Shown: one piece after another, positions 1-9,148 of the stretch | Layout of the letters: the number at the start of each line of letters is the position of its first letter | How positions within the stretch are numbered: the stretch's first letter is position 1 | Assembly: GCA_017405845.1 (NCBI GenBank) | Contig: JAFQZQ010000002.1 | Span: 62,001-126,000, forward strand | DNA: 64,000 nucleotides | Origin: Mogibacterium sp. | GTDB taxonomy: Bacteria > Bacillota > Clostridia > Peptostreptococcales > Anaerovoracaceae | Reading direction: 5' to 3' | Notes under the pieces: model-generated | Seen by the model: the letters and a program-made list of their open reading frames with translations, nothing else | Database searches by the model: none | What the model was told of the DNA's origin: nothing | Translations under genes and position numbers: made by a program

Positions 1-919
1 CCGCAAAGAACGAATGACGAACAGCCTGATGGAGCGATCCGTACAGGCTGTTTATATTTATTGCAATTGTAATCACGGCAAAGGCTACAATGCCAAGGTA
101 CCAGTGAAGCTCTTCATTTTTGAAAGCCGCTCCCGCTCTTTTGAGGAGAATCAGGAAGTACAGGCTGAAATTGACTCCGAAAAGCAGCATGAACACGCTG
201 ATAACGACCTCAAAGTATTCGTTGTCATAGTATCCGATGCTTGCACCGTGGTTAGAGAATCCGCCCGTGCCGGCAGTTCCGAATACGTTGATAAGGCTGT
301 CGAACAGAGGCATTCCTCCTGCAAGAAGAAATACAAGCAGGGTAAGTGACATTGCGATGTATATGCCGTAAAGGATCTTCGCTGTGTCGCGCATTTTAGG
401 CACGAGCTTACTTGATGACGGACCCGGAGCTTCAGCTCTGAGAATGTGCATGCTTCGCTTTCCGCCGAGAGGGAGGATGATCATGCCGAATACGAGTATT
501 CCCATGCCGCCGATCCAGTGAGTGAAGCTGCGCCAGAACAGCATGGCGTTATCGAGAGATTCTATGTCGGTAAGGATACTGGAGCCTGTAGTGGTGAATC
601 CCGAGACGGTCTCAAAGAAAGCGTCTACAAAATCAGGTATCTGCCTGCTGATAACAAAAGGCAGGCAGCCGAAAAGGCTCAGAAATATCCACGAAAGGCC
701 TGTGATGGCAAAGCCCTCACGTGCGTATACACTGCTTTTACCCGGCTTGATGAGGAGAAGCATTCCGCCTGCAGCCGCCGCTGCGCACGCAGCAATAATG
801 AATGCGATAACAGAAGCCTGCTCGTGATAGATCAGTCCCACGATGGCAGGGATCAAAAGGAGAGCTCCCTCTATAACCAGTATTTGTCCGACTGTATGTA
901 AAACTATTTTTGTTCTCAT
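1..919 (-). CDS. trkH: TrkH-family potassium uptake channel subunit (partial, C-terminus off window)
   Basis: Reading the minus strand from the ATG at 917-919 gives an open frame of 306 residues that runs off the left edge, so the C-terminal third or so is missing. It has the repeated hydrophobic segments of the TrkH/KtrB K+ transporter family. Two selectivity-filter P-loops are visible: SGFTTTGSS at about residues 106-114 and GTAGTGGFS at about 214-222. The expected role is to form the membrane K+ pore, gated by the RCK protein TrkA encoded immediately upstream. The start lies 3 bases after the trkA stop codon, so the two are surely co-transcribed and probably translationally coupled. No strong ribosome site of its own is visible. 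Confidence 0.93.
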   Translation of the reverse strand, partial: MRTKIVLHTVGQILVIEGALLLIPAIVGLIYHEQASVIAFIIAACAAAAAGGMLLLIKPGKSSVYAREGFAITGLSWIFLSLFGCLPFVISRQIPDFVDAFFETVSGFTTTGSSILTDIESLDNAMLFWRSFTHWIGGMGILVFGMIILPLGGKRSMHILRAEAPGPSSSKLVPKMRDTAKILYGIYIAMSLTLLVFLLAGGMPLFDSLINVFGTAGTGGFSNHGASIGYYDNEYFEVVISVFMLLFGVNFSLYFLILLKRAGAAFKNEELHWYLGIVAFAVITIAININSLYGSLHQAVRHSFFA

Positions 920-922
920 TGA

Positions 923-2281
923 TTATTGAAGGATCATGGAAAGATCCGTCAGCTGTTTTAAAGTGGTTGCGATTATTACGTGGTCTCCCTGCTCGATGGA
1001 GTCATTGCCTCGAGGGATGATGACAGAACCCTTGCGGAGTATTGCACAGATAAGGATACCGCTTTTCATCCTGAGGTCTTTGAGAGGGATGTCGGTCAGA
1101 TCTTCATAGTTTTCATTGACTATGAATTCAAGTGCTTCGGCGGTGTCCTCGGAGATCTTGTATACCGTCTCAACATTGCTGCTGCCCGCACTGTCTGCGG
1201 CGCGGACATAGCTAATGACACGTTCTGTGACTATATCGCGCGGGCAGACTACGCTTCCGACACGCTCTGCATCTATAAGATCGATCATGCTGCTTCTGGA
1301 GATCTTGGTTACTACTTTAGGCACGCCTTCGCGGTGCGCGTACATTCCGAGCAGCACGTTGACCTCGTCGGTACCTGTAAGGGTTATGAAAGCATCGGCT
1401 TCATCGAGCCCTTCTTCATCGAGCACGTCGCGGCTGGTGCCGTTGGCATTGATGACCAGCACATCAGGGACCGCTTCGTTGAATGCCTCAGCCTTTGAAG
1501 CGTCATTTTCGATGACTACAGGCTTCATGCCTATATCGCGCATCATGCGTACAAGGTAATATGCGATCGTGCCGGCACCAATTATGAGGATATGTTTTGG
1601 TGTGCGGCTTCTGATGCCGCAGAGCTTAAGGAAGTGCTCGGCTTCTTTCGGCTCGGCTGCGAAACTGATAACATCGTCCTTTTGCAGCATTGCATTGCCG
1701 TCAGGAATGATAGTGATGCCGCCTCTTCTGATGGCGCATACTAAAGCTCTGGAATTGTATTTAACTGCAAGGTCGTGCAATGTCATTGAGGTGGCCGGAC
1801 CTTCTGCGGCCAGACGGAACTCCACCATTTCGAAGAGACCGTGTCCGAATGTTTCGACGGACATCAGGCCCGGAAAACGAAGCACCGAAAATATCTCCTG
1901 AGCTGCATAGAACTCCGGATTGATTGTCATGGAAAGTCCCATGTCTTCGGAGAACATTTCGATCTCTTCTGCAAGCTCCGGCTTGCGTACGCGGGCTATC
2001 GTATGCGAAGCGCCCAGCTTCCTTGAAAGCAGGGTGCAGAGCATGTTGACCTCGTCACTGTCAGTAGCTGCGATCACGAGATCGGCAGTTCCGACTCCGG
2101 CTTCGATGAGCAGGTTCCTGTCGATGGCGTTTCCTGCAAGGCAGAGAACGTCAAGACTGTTCTGCATCTCAATGAGCTTTTTCTCGTTATGGTCTATTGC
2201 GACTATCTGATGTCCTTCCTGGGCCAGCTGCTCCACAAGGAGACTGCCGACTTTTCCGGTTCCGATAATGGCGATTTTCAC
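923..2281 (-). CDS. trkA: Trk system potassium uptake regulator TrkA
   Basis: This 452-residue protein has two tandem RCK units, the usual TrkA length and layout. The first Rossmann NAD-binding motif is GTGKVG at residues 7-12, followed by a TrkA-C domain to about 215. The second is IIGAGTIAYYL from about 233, with its own TrkA-C domain at the end. TrkA binds nucleotides on the cytoplasmic face and gates TrkH, whose gene follows directly. The start is GTG at 2279-2281, chosen because a GGAGG ribosome site lies 8 bases upstream and the GTG reads straight into the MKIAIIGTGK glycine motif. It is divergent from the GTPase gene at 2447. Confidence 0.95.
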   Translation of the reverse strand: MKIAIIGTGKVGSLLVEQLAQEGHQIVAIDHNEKKLIEMQNSLDVLCLAGNAIDRNLLIEAGVGTADLVIAATDSDEVNMLCTLLSRKLGASHTIARVRKPELAEEIEMFSEDMGLSMTINPEFYAAQEIFSVLRFPGLMSVETFGHGLFEMVEFRLAAEGPATSMTLHDLAVKYNSRALVCAIRRGGITIIPDGNAMLQKDDVISFAAEPKEAEHFLKLCGIRSRTPKHILIIGAGTIAYYLVRMMRDIGMKPVVIENDASKAEAFNEAVPDVLVINANGTSRDVLDEEGLDEADAFITLTGTDEVNVLLGMYAHREGVPKVVTKISRSSMIDLIDAERVGSVVCPRDIVTERVISYVRAADSAGSSNVETVYKISEDTAEALEFIVNENYEDLTDIPLKDLRMKSGILICAILRKGSVIIPRGNDSIEQGDHVIIATTLKQLTDLSMILQ

Positions 2282-2446
2282 TTTTGCTGCCTCCGCTGTA
2301 TCTCAAAAAGTAATGGGAACGGATCTTATGCCTGATGTATCATATAGTAATCGGACATATATCCGCTATAATGAACATAATAATACTTGCGAACGGATTT
2401 CACCATACGCAAGTTTACAAAACTAATATAACAAAAGTAATAATTG

Positions 2447-5146
2447 ATGAGCAATAAAAAGATCACGCTTGGAATACTGGCCCACGTTGATGCCGGCAAG
2501 ACAACCTTGTCGGAGGCTTTGCTGTACCTTACGGGAGAAATACGCAGGCCGGGCAGAGTTGACCATGGCGATGCTTTTCTTGATGATGATCCTATAGAAA
2601 GGAACCGCGGCATCACCATATTCTCGAGGCAGGCGCGGTTTACCGTTAAGGGTGAGGAAGCGGACACAGAAGTGACTCTTATAGACACTCCTGGTCACGT
2701 GGACTTTGCTGCCGAGATGGAGAGATCGCTGTCAGTGATCGACTATGCTCTGCTGGTCGTAAGCGGATCGGAGGGCGTACAGGCTCATACAAAGACACTT
2801 TACCGGCTCCTTAAGGAGAGGGATATACCGGTATTCGTCTTCGTGAACAAGATGGACATAGCGGTCAGAAAGAAAGAGGATATCCTCCGCGGTCTGGCTG
2901 ATGAGCTCAACGCCGGCATGGTGGATTTCACCGGAGCTGCAAGGCGTACCGAAGAATTCACCGACGCGGTGACTCTTTATTCTCCTGACCTTGCCGAAAC
3001 AGTGCTGGAGGGAGAGGAGCTTACAGATGCTGAAATAGCGGCTGCAGTCCGCAAAGGGGAGATCATCCCCTGCATGTTCGGATCCGCGCTTAAGATAGAC
3101 GGCGTAGAGGGCCTGCTGGAAGTGCTCGGAAGGTACACTCTTGAGCCTGAGCGTGGAGCGGAGTTCGGCGCCAGGGTCTTTAAAACAGCTGCCTCAGATG
3201 ACGGTGAGAGGCTGTGCTTCATAAAGATCACAGGCGGCGAGCTGAAAGTAAAAGACAAGGTGAGGATAAACAGCGCATCCGGCGGCGAAGAAGACAGCGA
3301 TGAGAAGGTAAACAGGATCATGCTGTTCTCGGGCAGCCGAAGCGTCTCAGTCGATTCCGCGGGAGCCGGCACGGTCTGTGCCATTACAGGACCGGCGCAT
3401 GCACTGCCTGGTGACGGACTTGGATGTGAGCCACCGCTCAGCGCGTTTTCGATCAAGCCGTTCATGGTTTACTCCGTTAACGGCCCAGAAAACATGGATC
3501 CGTACCTCCTGATGAAAGACCTGAATCTGCTGGCGGAGGAAGACCCGATGCTCAATGTGTCGAGAAATCCTGACGGCAGTATTGACATAAGACTGATGGG
3601 GCAGGTGCAGCTAGAGGTGCTTCAGACCGTGATAAAGGACAGGTTCGGCTACGATGTGAGCTTCGGAACGGGCAGCGTGCTCTATCTTGAGACTATTGAC
3701 GGTAAATACGAAGGTGTCGGCCACTTTGAACCGTTGAGGCATTACGCCGAGGTACATCTCATTGTTGAGCCGGGCGAACGCGGCAGCGGCGTTGTCATAA
3801 CAAGCTCAGTGCCTGAGGATGAACTCGCTCTCAACTGGCAGAGGCTGATAATGACCCACCTGTATGAAAAGGAGCACCTGGGAGTGCTCACCGGCGCTCC
3901 ACTCACCGATGTGTGCATCACCTTGGCGGCCGGGAGAGCTCACGAAAAGCATACCGTGGGAGGAGACTTCCGCGAGGCAACATACAGGGCAGTCCGTAAC
4001 GCGCTGATGCAGGCAAGGACTGACGGCAAGGCGGTGCTGCTGGAGCCGTGGTGCGAGTACGAGATAGAACTGCCTGCCCACAGCGTCGGACGCGCGATGA
4101 CCGACATAAGGCAGATGGGCGGCACGCAGGATGCTCTCGAGCAGACAGAAGACACTGCCAGGATCAAAGGCCGGGTGCCTGCTTCGGAAATCGCAGGCTA
4201 TCAGATAACGCTCAGTGGATACACCTCTGGCGAGGGACGGCTCTCGTGCACAGCTTGCGGATATGATGACTGCCATAATGCGGCGTCTGTCATTGAGGAG
4301 AGAGGCTACGATCCTGAAAGGGATGTTGAGAACACCGCAGACTCCGTCTTCGTAAACCACAGCGGAAGCGATATAGTCAGGTGGGACGAGGTAACAGAGC
4401 ACATGCACCTGGGCAGCGTGCTGAAACGCAGAGCAGCTTCACCGACTTACGGAAGGATCCCGCAGCCGCCATCAGCCGGTACATCAAATCCGGATGTGAA
4501 GGAAGAGGCCAGGCGAAGGATCGCTGCGGAAAAAGAGCTCAGAAATATATTTGAACGCACCTACGGTACTTCAAAGAAGACCCGCTACAGGGATGCGAGC
4601 GAACGGGATTACAGAAACAGACCGGAGCTAACCGAAGAAGAGGCTGCAAGGAATGCTGCCCGCAATCAGGAGATAAAAGCCCGCCTCGAGCATAAGACAG
4701 AAAAGCGCGAAGAGAAGCCTGCCATGATACTGATAGATGGCTACAACATCATCTTTGCCGATTCTTACCTGAAAGACCTCTTTGCCCGCGACAGCGGATC
4801 AGCCAGGGACCAGCTGATCGACAGACTCAGCAATTATGCCGGATACACGGGATTTGAGGTGACTGTCGTGTTCGATGCGTACAATGTACCTCTCGGCGAT
4901 GTGCGCGAAGAGGAGCGCAATGGCGTGAAAGTGGTATTCACGGCTGAGAACGAGCCCGCCGACATACGCATGGGCCTTATGACCGGTGCGGTAAAGGATC
5001 GTCAGATATATGTGGTATCATCTGACAGCCTGGTGCAGCAGGATGCCTGGACCCACGGAGCGCTGAGGATCTCTTCAAGGGAGTTCCTGGGCGAGCTGTC
5101 GCGCATAGAGGAGGAGATAAGAGACCACCTTAGACGCGGCGATTGA
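2447..5146 (+). CDS. EF-G/Tet(M)-like ribosome-associated GTPase fused to a YacP/Rae1-type NYN nuclease domain
   Basis: This 899-residue protein begins like elongation factor G and Tet(M)-type ribosomal protection proteins. G1 is AHVDAGKT at 12-19, G2 RGITIF near 54-59, G3 DTPGH at 80-84 and G4 NKMD at 134-137. Domains II to V continue to about residue 665. A basic, charged linker (about 670-755) joins a C-terminal NYN domain (about 760-899). The NYN domain has the acidic motifs LIDGYN, VVFDAYN and VVSSDS of YacP, the family of B. subtilis Rae1, which cleaves mRNA in the ribosomal A site. I read it as a ribosome-acting translation factor; tetracycline resistance cannot be inferred. TTG at 2444 also precedes the ATG, and no ribosome binding site is visible. 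Divergent from trkA. Confidence 0.85.
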   Translation: MSNKKITLGILAHVDAGKTTLSEALLYLTGEIRRPGRVDHGDAFLDDDPIERNRGITIFSRQARFTVKGEEADTEVTLIDTPGHVDFAAEMERSLSVIDYALLVVSGSEGVQAHTKTLYRLLKERDIPVFVFVNKMDIAVRKKEDILRGLADELNAGMVDFTGAARRTEEFTDAVTLYSPDLAETVLEGEELTDAEIAAAVRKGEIIPCMFGSALKIDGVEGLLEVLGRYTLEPERGAEFGARVFKTAASDDGERLCFIKITGGELKVKDKVRINSASGGEEDSDEKVNRIMLFSGSRSVSVDSAGAGTVCAITGPAHALPGDGLGCEPPLSAFSIKPFMVYSVNGPENMDPYLLMKDLNLLAEEDPMLNVSRNPDGSIDIRLMGQVQLEVLQTVIKDRFGYDVSFGTGSVLYLETIDGKYEGVGHFEPLRHYAEVHLIVEPGERGSGVVITSSVPEDELALNWQRLIMTHLYEKEHLGVLTGAPLTDVCITLAAGRAHEKHTVGGDFREATYRAVRNALMQARTDGKAVLLEPWCEYEIELPAHSVGRAMTDIRQMGGTQDALEQTEDTARIKGRVPASEIAGYQITLSGYTSGEGRLSCTACGYDDCHNAASVIEERGYDPERDVENTADSVFVNHSGSDIVRWDEVTEHMHLGSVLKRRAASPTYGRIPQPPSAGTSNPDVKEEARRRIAAEKELRNIFERTYGTSKKTRYRDASERDYRNRPELTEEEAARNAARNQEIKARLEHKTEKREEKPAMILIDGYNIIFADSYLKDLFARDSGSARDQLIDRLSNYAGYTGFEVTVVFDAYNVPLGDVREEERNGVKVVFTAENEPADIRMGLMTGAVKDRQIYVVSSDSLVQQDAWTHGALRISSREFLGELSRIEEEIRDHLRRGD

Positions 5147-5206
5147 TTTGTCAATTACACGGTGTTATTTTTGATCACCGGGAAAAACGAAAGGATAAAT
5201 AAAGCA

Positions 5207-5857
5207 ATGAAAAAACACATCAGAACAATTCTTGTGGCACTAATGACACTGTCACTCATCATGCTCGCAGGCTGCGGTGGCGGAGACAGCAGCGAACAGG
5301 CTGAAGCTCCGGAAGAAACAGCACAGGCTGAGACAGAACTGGAAAAAGCCGGAGAGCCTACAGGCCTTCACCATGCAGAGATCGAAATCGAAGGTTATGG
5401 TACTGTAAGCGTTGAGCTCGACGGAGATGAGGCTCCGGTCACAGTAGATAACTTCATGCAGCTTGCAAGCGAAGGATTCTACGATGGCCTTACGTTCCAC
5501 CGCATCATAGACGGATTCATGATACAGGGCGGAGACCCTAACGGCGACGGAACAGGCGGAGCAGAAACCAATATCGTAGGTGAGTTCGCAGCGAACGGTT
5601 ATGAAAACAACATCGCTCACACAAAGGGCGTCATCTCGATGGCAAGAGCACAGGATCCTGACAGCGCAAGCTCGCAGTTCTTCATCATGGTAGAGGATGC
5701 ACCTCATCTTGACGGACAGTACGCTGCATTCGGACATGTGACCGAAGGACAGGATATAGTCGACAAGATCGCAGCTGACGCACAGCCTCTGGATGACAAC
5801 GGAACCATTGCAGCAGAGGATCAGCCTGTTATCACATCAGTCAAAATCATCGACTGA
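5207..5857 (+). CDS. Cyclophilin-type peptidyl-prolyl cis-trans isomerase lipoprotein
   Basis: This 216-residue protein starts with a type II signal peptide whose lipobox LAGC places the lipidated cysteine at residue 23. An acidic, Glu/Ala-rich linker follows, then a single cyclophilin domain (about 50-216). Family motifs seen include FHRII with the catalytic Arg, FMIQGGD, and the SSQFFIM active-site strand. It is expected to assist folding of exported proteins on the outer face of the membrane. The start at 5207 is preferred over an in-frame codon at 5162 because it begins the signal peptide and has AAAGGA upstream. It is probably monocistronic, between the GTPase gene and mscL. Confidence 0.93.
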   Translation: MKKHIRTILVALMTLSLIMLAGCGGGDSSEQAEAPEETAQAETELEKAGEPTGLHHAEIEIEGYGTVSVELDGDEAPVTVDNFMQLASEGFYDGLTFHRIIDGFMIQGGDPNGDGTGGAETNIVGEFAANGYENNIAHTKGVISMARAQDPDSASSQFFIMVEDAPHLDGQYAAFGHVTEGQDIVDKIAADAQPLDDNGTIAAEDQPVITSVKIID

Positions 5858-5880
5858 TAAAACGGCACTGCAAACGCATT

Positions 5881-5892
5881 TTGTAGTATAAT
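5881..5892 (+). promoter_or_regulatory. Candidate -10 element for mscL
   Basis: A consensus TATAAT lies at 5887-5892 in the gap before mscL. No good -35 hexamer is found 16-18 bases upstream, so this is a moderate call based on the -10 element and its position 46 bases before the start codon. Confidence 0.4.
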
Positions 5893-5938
5893 CATAACAT
5901 TAACTATTATCTAACTAACCAGAAAAAGGAGAAAGAAA

Positions 5939-6328
5939 ATGATCAAGGAATTCAAGGAATTTATCAGCAAGGGTAACGTAATGGACATGGCAGTAGGCAT
6001 CATCATCGGCGGAGCTTTCACAAAGATCGTGACTGCTCTCGTTGAGGCTATTCTCATGCCTATCATCGGAGCCATCAGCGGCGGCAAGAGCGTAGCAGAC
6101 ATGTCGATCATGGTTGGAAATGCAGCTATCGGTTATGGAGCTTTCATCCAGGCCATCATCGACTTCATTCTGATCGCAATTGTACTGTTCATGATCATCA
6201 AGGCACTCAACAAGGCTAAGGCAGCACTTGTAAAGCCTGAGGAAGAAGCACCTGCAGAACCGGAACCTGTTCCTGCTGACGTAGAGCTTCTTACAGAGAT
6301 CCGCGACCTGCTGAAGGAGAAAAAGTAA
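5939..6328 (+). CDS. mscL: Large-conductance mechanosensitive channel MscL
   Basis: This 129-residue protein is the normal MscL length. It has the amphipathic N-terminus (MIKEFKEFISKGNVMDMAVG), a first membrane helix with the small-residue face AVGIIIGGAF, a periplasmic-type loop, and a second helix at about 60-90. A charged C-terminal helix bundle follows. It acts as an emergency osmotic release valve in the membrane. A strong AAAAAGGAG ribosome site precedes the ATG. Position after the cyclophilin gene looks incidental, since a separate -10 element lies between them. Confidence 0.96.
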   Translation: MIKEFKEFISKGNVMDMAVGIIIGGAFTKIVTALVEAILMPIIGAISGGKSVADMSIMVGNAAIGYGAFIQAIIDFILIAIVLFMIIKALNKAKAALVKPEEEAPAEPEPVPADVELLTEIRDLLKEKK

Positions 6329-6362
6329 TTTAACGCAGTTTCTCAAAAGAAAAGAGGGCATT

Positions 6363-7691
6363 ATGGACACTGCAAGACAGGAGAAATACATCGAAAACTT
6401 CCGTAAGATCATAATGCAGCAGACCGTATCCGACCCGGACTGCGGTAACGGCCCGGAAGACTTCGCAAGATTCCGTGAGCTCACATGGGAGCTGTTCCCT
6501 GATATCCGCAAGGCATGCGAATACAGGGAGTTTGACGGGGCAATGCTCCTTAAATGGAAGGGAAGCGATCAGTCGAAGAGACCGGTGCTGTTCATGAATC
6601 ATTACGACGTGGTACCTGCCAAGGCGGAGGACTGGAAATACCCTCCGTTTTCAGCAGAGATAGCCGACGGAAAAATATGGGGCCGCGGCACTCTCGATGA
6701 TAAAGGCGGATACTGGGCGATGCTGCAGGCTGCCGACGATCTGGCTGCCGCAGGTTTTACTCCGGCGCGTGACATATACTTCGAGATGGACTGCAACGAG
6801 GAGACTTTTGGTACAGGTGCCCGTGCCGTTGCCGCATGGCTGCAGGAGCAGGGCATAAGATTCGACATGGTCTTAGACGAAGGCGGCGACATAGTTCGCG
6901 AGCCGATAAGCAGCGCAAAGGGAACCTTCGCCATGATAGGCGTCGGTGAGAAGAGCGTGGTCAATCTGAAGTTCACTGCAAGATCTTCAGGCGGACATGC
7001 CTCCACACCGGAGAAGAACACCCCGCTGGTAAGGCTCGGCAAGTTCATGGCATATGTCGACAGGCATCAGGTGTTTGACGTAAAGCTTCCTGACGCCATA
7101 GCCGAAATGCTCAAGGTAATGGCGCCATACAGCGACAAGTTAGGGAAAATCACCGGCAAGGCAGATAAACTCAGCAAACCTCTTGGAATGATCATGCCTC
7201 TTATGGGAGCATCCACGGGAGCCCTGGTGGCAACTACCATCGCGTTCACGCTCATAGGCGGAGGAGAGGCTGTCAATGTGATCCCGGGCGAAGCCTGGGT
7301 GATCGGAGACATGAGGTGCTCGCACCATCAGGGTCAGGAATCGTCGATAAAGGCCATAACGAAGGTCGCTAAAAAGTTCGGTCTTGAAACGGAAGTAATC
7401 CAGTATGAGCCTGAATCGAAGCTGGCTGACTTTAAGGGGGAAGCTGTCAGACTGGTATCGGAGGCTGTCATGGCTACAGTGCCGGGCGTCGATGCCTGTG
7501 CGCCGTACATCATGACCGGAGGCTCTGATGCGAGGTTTTTCGACGATCTTTCAGACCAGTGCATAAGATTCCTGCCATTTACAATAGAAGCGGAGCAGTT
7601 GGAGTCGATTCACGGCATCAACGAGTGCGTTGCGATAGACTCTCTCGTACCGGCCGTCGATTACTACGCATACATGTATAAGCATGTCTGA
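6363..7691 (+). CDS. M20-family metallopeptidase (dipeptidase/carboxypeptidase-like)
   Basis: This 442-residue protein carries the M20 zinc signature: H80 and D82 in NHYDVVP, D112 in GRGTLDDKGG, the catalytic glutamate pair in CNEETFG at 146-147, DEGGD further on, and a late His in SIHGINE. The order and spacing fit PM20D1/carboxypeptidase-S-like M20 enzymes, which cleave C-terminal or N-acyl amino acid bonds in the cytoplasm. It is followed 18 bases later by a YfcC-family carrier, suggesting a peptide or amino-acid use module in which the carrier imports a substrate or exports a product. Substrate cannot be told from sequence. The ribosome site is GAGGG. Confidence 0.88.
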   Translation: MDTARQEKYIENFRKIIMQQTVSDPDCGNGPEDFARFRELTWELFPDIRKACEYREFDGAMLLKWKGSDQSKRPVLFMNHYDVVPAKAEDWKYPPFSAEIADGKIWGRGTLDDKGGYWAMLQAADDLAAAGFTPARDIYFEMDCNEETFGTGARAVAAWLQEQGIRFDMVLDEGGDIVREPISSAKGTFAMIGVGEKSVVNLKFTARSSGGHASTPEKNTPLVRLGKFMAYVDRHQVFDVKLPDAIAEMLKVMAPYSDKLGKITGKADKLSKPLGMIMPLMGASTGALVATTIAFTLIGGGEAVNVIPGEAWVIGDMRCSHHQGQESSIKAITKVAKKFGLETEVIQYEPESKLADFKGEAVRLVSEAVMATVPGVDACAPYIMTGGSDARFFDDLSDQCIRFLPFTIEAEQLESIHGINECVAIDSLVPAVDYYAYMYKHV

Positions 7692-7709
7692 TAACAGGGA
7701 GACTAAGCT

Positions 7710-9125
7710 ATGGCGGGCAAGGGCAGAAGAGACAACAGCGACGGCATCAATATTGGTGTAAGGTCGTTCCTGATAGCCATCGGTATCATCTTCGTCCTGA
7801 TGGTGGCTACCTATGTGCTTACTCTTGTGGTGCCCGGCGGTGAATATGCAAGGGTGCAGGACGCATCCGGCAACATGGTAATAGATACGGAGACCGGATT
7901 CCATTACACAGAGGGAGGTATTCCCCTGTGGAAGTGGATCCTGTCTCCATTTCTTGTTCTCGGAGCAGAGGGGTCAGGCACCATCATAGCGGTGCTTATT
8001 TTCCTTCTGGTCATAGGTGGTGTATTCAACTCGCTGACAGCATGCGGGATGATGAATTACATGCTTGGAAAGATAGTCGACAGGTTCGGCAGCGTCAAGT
8101 ACAGGCTGATGACCGTCCTCGTATTCTTCTTCATGGCACTCGGCTCGCTTGTCGGTTCGTTTGAAGAGGTCATACCTATGGCGCCTATAGTGGTCGCTCT
8201 GTCGGTCGCTCTTGGCTGGGATGCGGTCACGGGAGTTGCGATATCGCTGCTGGCTACAGGCTGCGGCTTTGCGGCAGGTATAGCGAATCCGTTCACGATA
8301 GGAGTGGCGCAGAGCCTGGCGGGACTCCCGATGTTCAGCGGAATGTGGCTCAGGGCTCTCTCATTTGTACTCATATACATATTGCTCCTGTGGTTCATCA
8401 GAAGCCACGCAAAGCGTGTTGAAAAACCGGCTGAAGAAGCCGGCACCGGCATAGAGTACACTCAGAGTGAGCGCATGGACAAAGGACTGAAGGTGTTTGC
8501 CGTCATTCTCAGCATAGGCATACTGACAGTTCTCAGCTCGGGCTTCATAAAGGCGCTTCAGGATTACACCATGATAATAGTGGCGCTGATGTTCCTCTCG
8601 GCAGGAATAGCAGCGGTCCTGATTTCGGGGGCGGGGCTGAGGGAGCTCGGCAGAACTTTCCTGAACGGTATAATCGCAATAGCACCGTCGATACTCATGA
8701 TACTCATGGCCTCGTCCATCAAATACACGATGACAGAGGCAAAGATACTCGACACATTGCTATACAGGGCGGAGCTGATAGCCGGAGGAATGTCGAAGGC
8801 CGGCGTGGTGCTCTTCATTTACGCCATTTGCCTGGTGATGAACTTCTTCATTTCGTCGGGATCTGCGAAGGCATTCCTGCTGATACCGATAATCGCTCCG
8901 CTCGCGCAGCTCTTCGGCATAAATATGCAGCTGGCGATAGTGGCGTTCGCGTTTGGCGACGGATTCAGCAATGTGATCTATCCGACTAACGCGGGGCTCC
9001 TCATCACACTGGGGATCTCGGACGTGAGTTACGGAAAATGGTTCAGATACTCCTGGAAGTTCCAGCTCCTGAACCTTATACTTACCTCGGCGATACTTCT
9101 GTTTGGACTCGCCGTCGGATATTAA
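7710..9125 (+). CDS. YfcC-family (basic amino acid/dicarboxylate-type) membrane carrier
   Basis: This 471-residue, strongly hydrophobic protein has about 11-12 membrane segments. It opens with a short charged N-terminus and the helix LIAIGIIFVLMVATYVLTLVV ending in the PGGEY motif characteristic of YfcC/AitC ion-transporter-superfamily carriers. Related carriers move C4-dicarboxylates, or exchange arginine and ornithine. It forms a two-gene unit with the M20 peptidase upstream (18-base gap) and is followed 23 bases later by the GH3 gene. The actual substrate is unknown. Confidence 0.85.
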   Translation: MAGKGRRDNSDGINIGVRSFLIAIGIIFVLMVATYVLTLVVPGGEYARVQDASGNMVIDTETGFHYTEGGIPLWKWILSPFLVLGAEGSGTIIAVLIFLLVIGGVFNSLTACGMMNYMLGKIVDRFGSVKYRLMTVLVFFFMALGSLVGSFEEVIPMAPIVVALSVALGWDAVTGVAISLLATGCGFAAGIANPFTIGVAQSLAGLPMFSGMWLRALSFVLIYILLLWFIRSHAKRVEKPAEEAGTGIEYTQSERMDKGLKVFAVILSIGILTVLSSGFIKALQDYTMIIVALMFLSAGIAAVLISGAGLRELGRTFLNGIIAIAPSILMILMASSIKYTMTEAKILDTLLYRAELIAGGMSKAGVVLFIYAICLVMNFFISSGSAKAFLLIPIIAPLAQLFGINMQLAIVAFAFGDGFSNVIYPTNAGLLITLGISDVSYGKWFRYSWKFQLLNLILTSAILLFGLAVGY

Positions 9126-9148
9126 AAAGTGATAAAAGGGACTGAAAA

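Noticed and set aside
2447..5146. Tetracycline resistance gene
   Set aside because: The GTPase resembles Tet(M) and Tet(W), but it carries a long linker and NYN domain and chromosomal housekeeping-type context without mobile elements. Resistance cannot be inferred.
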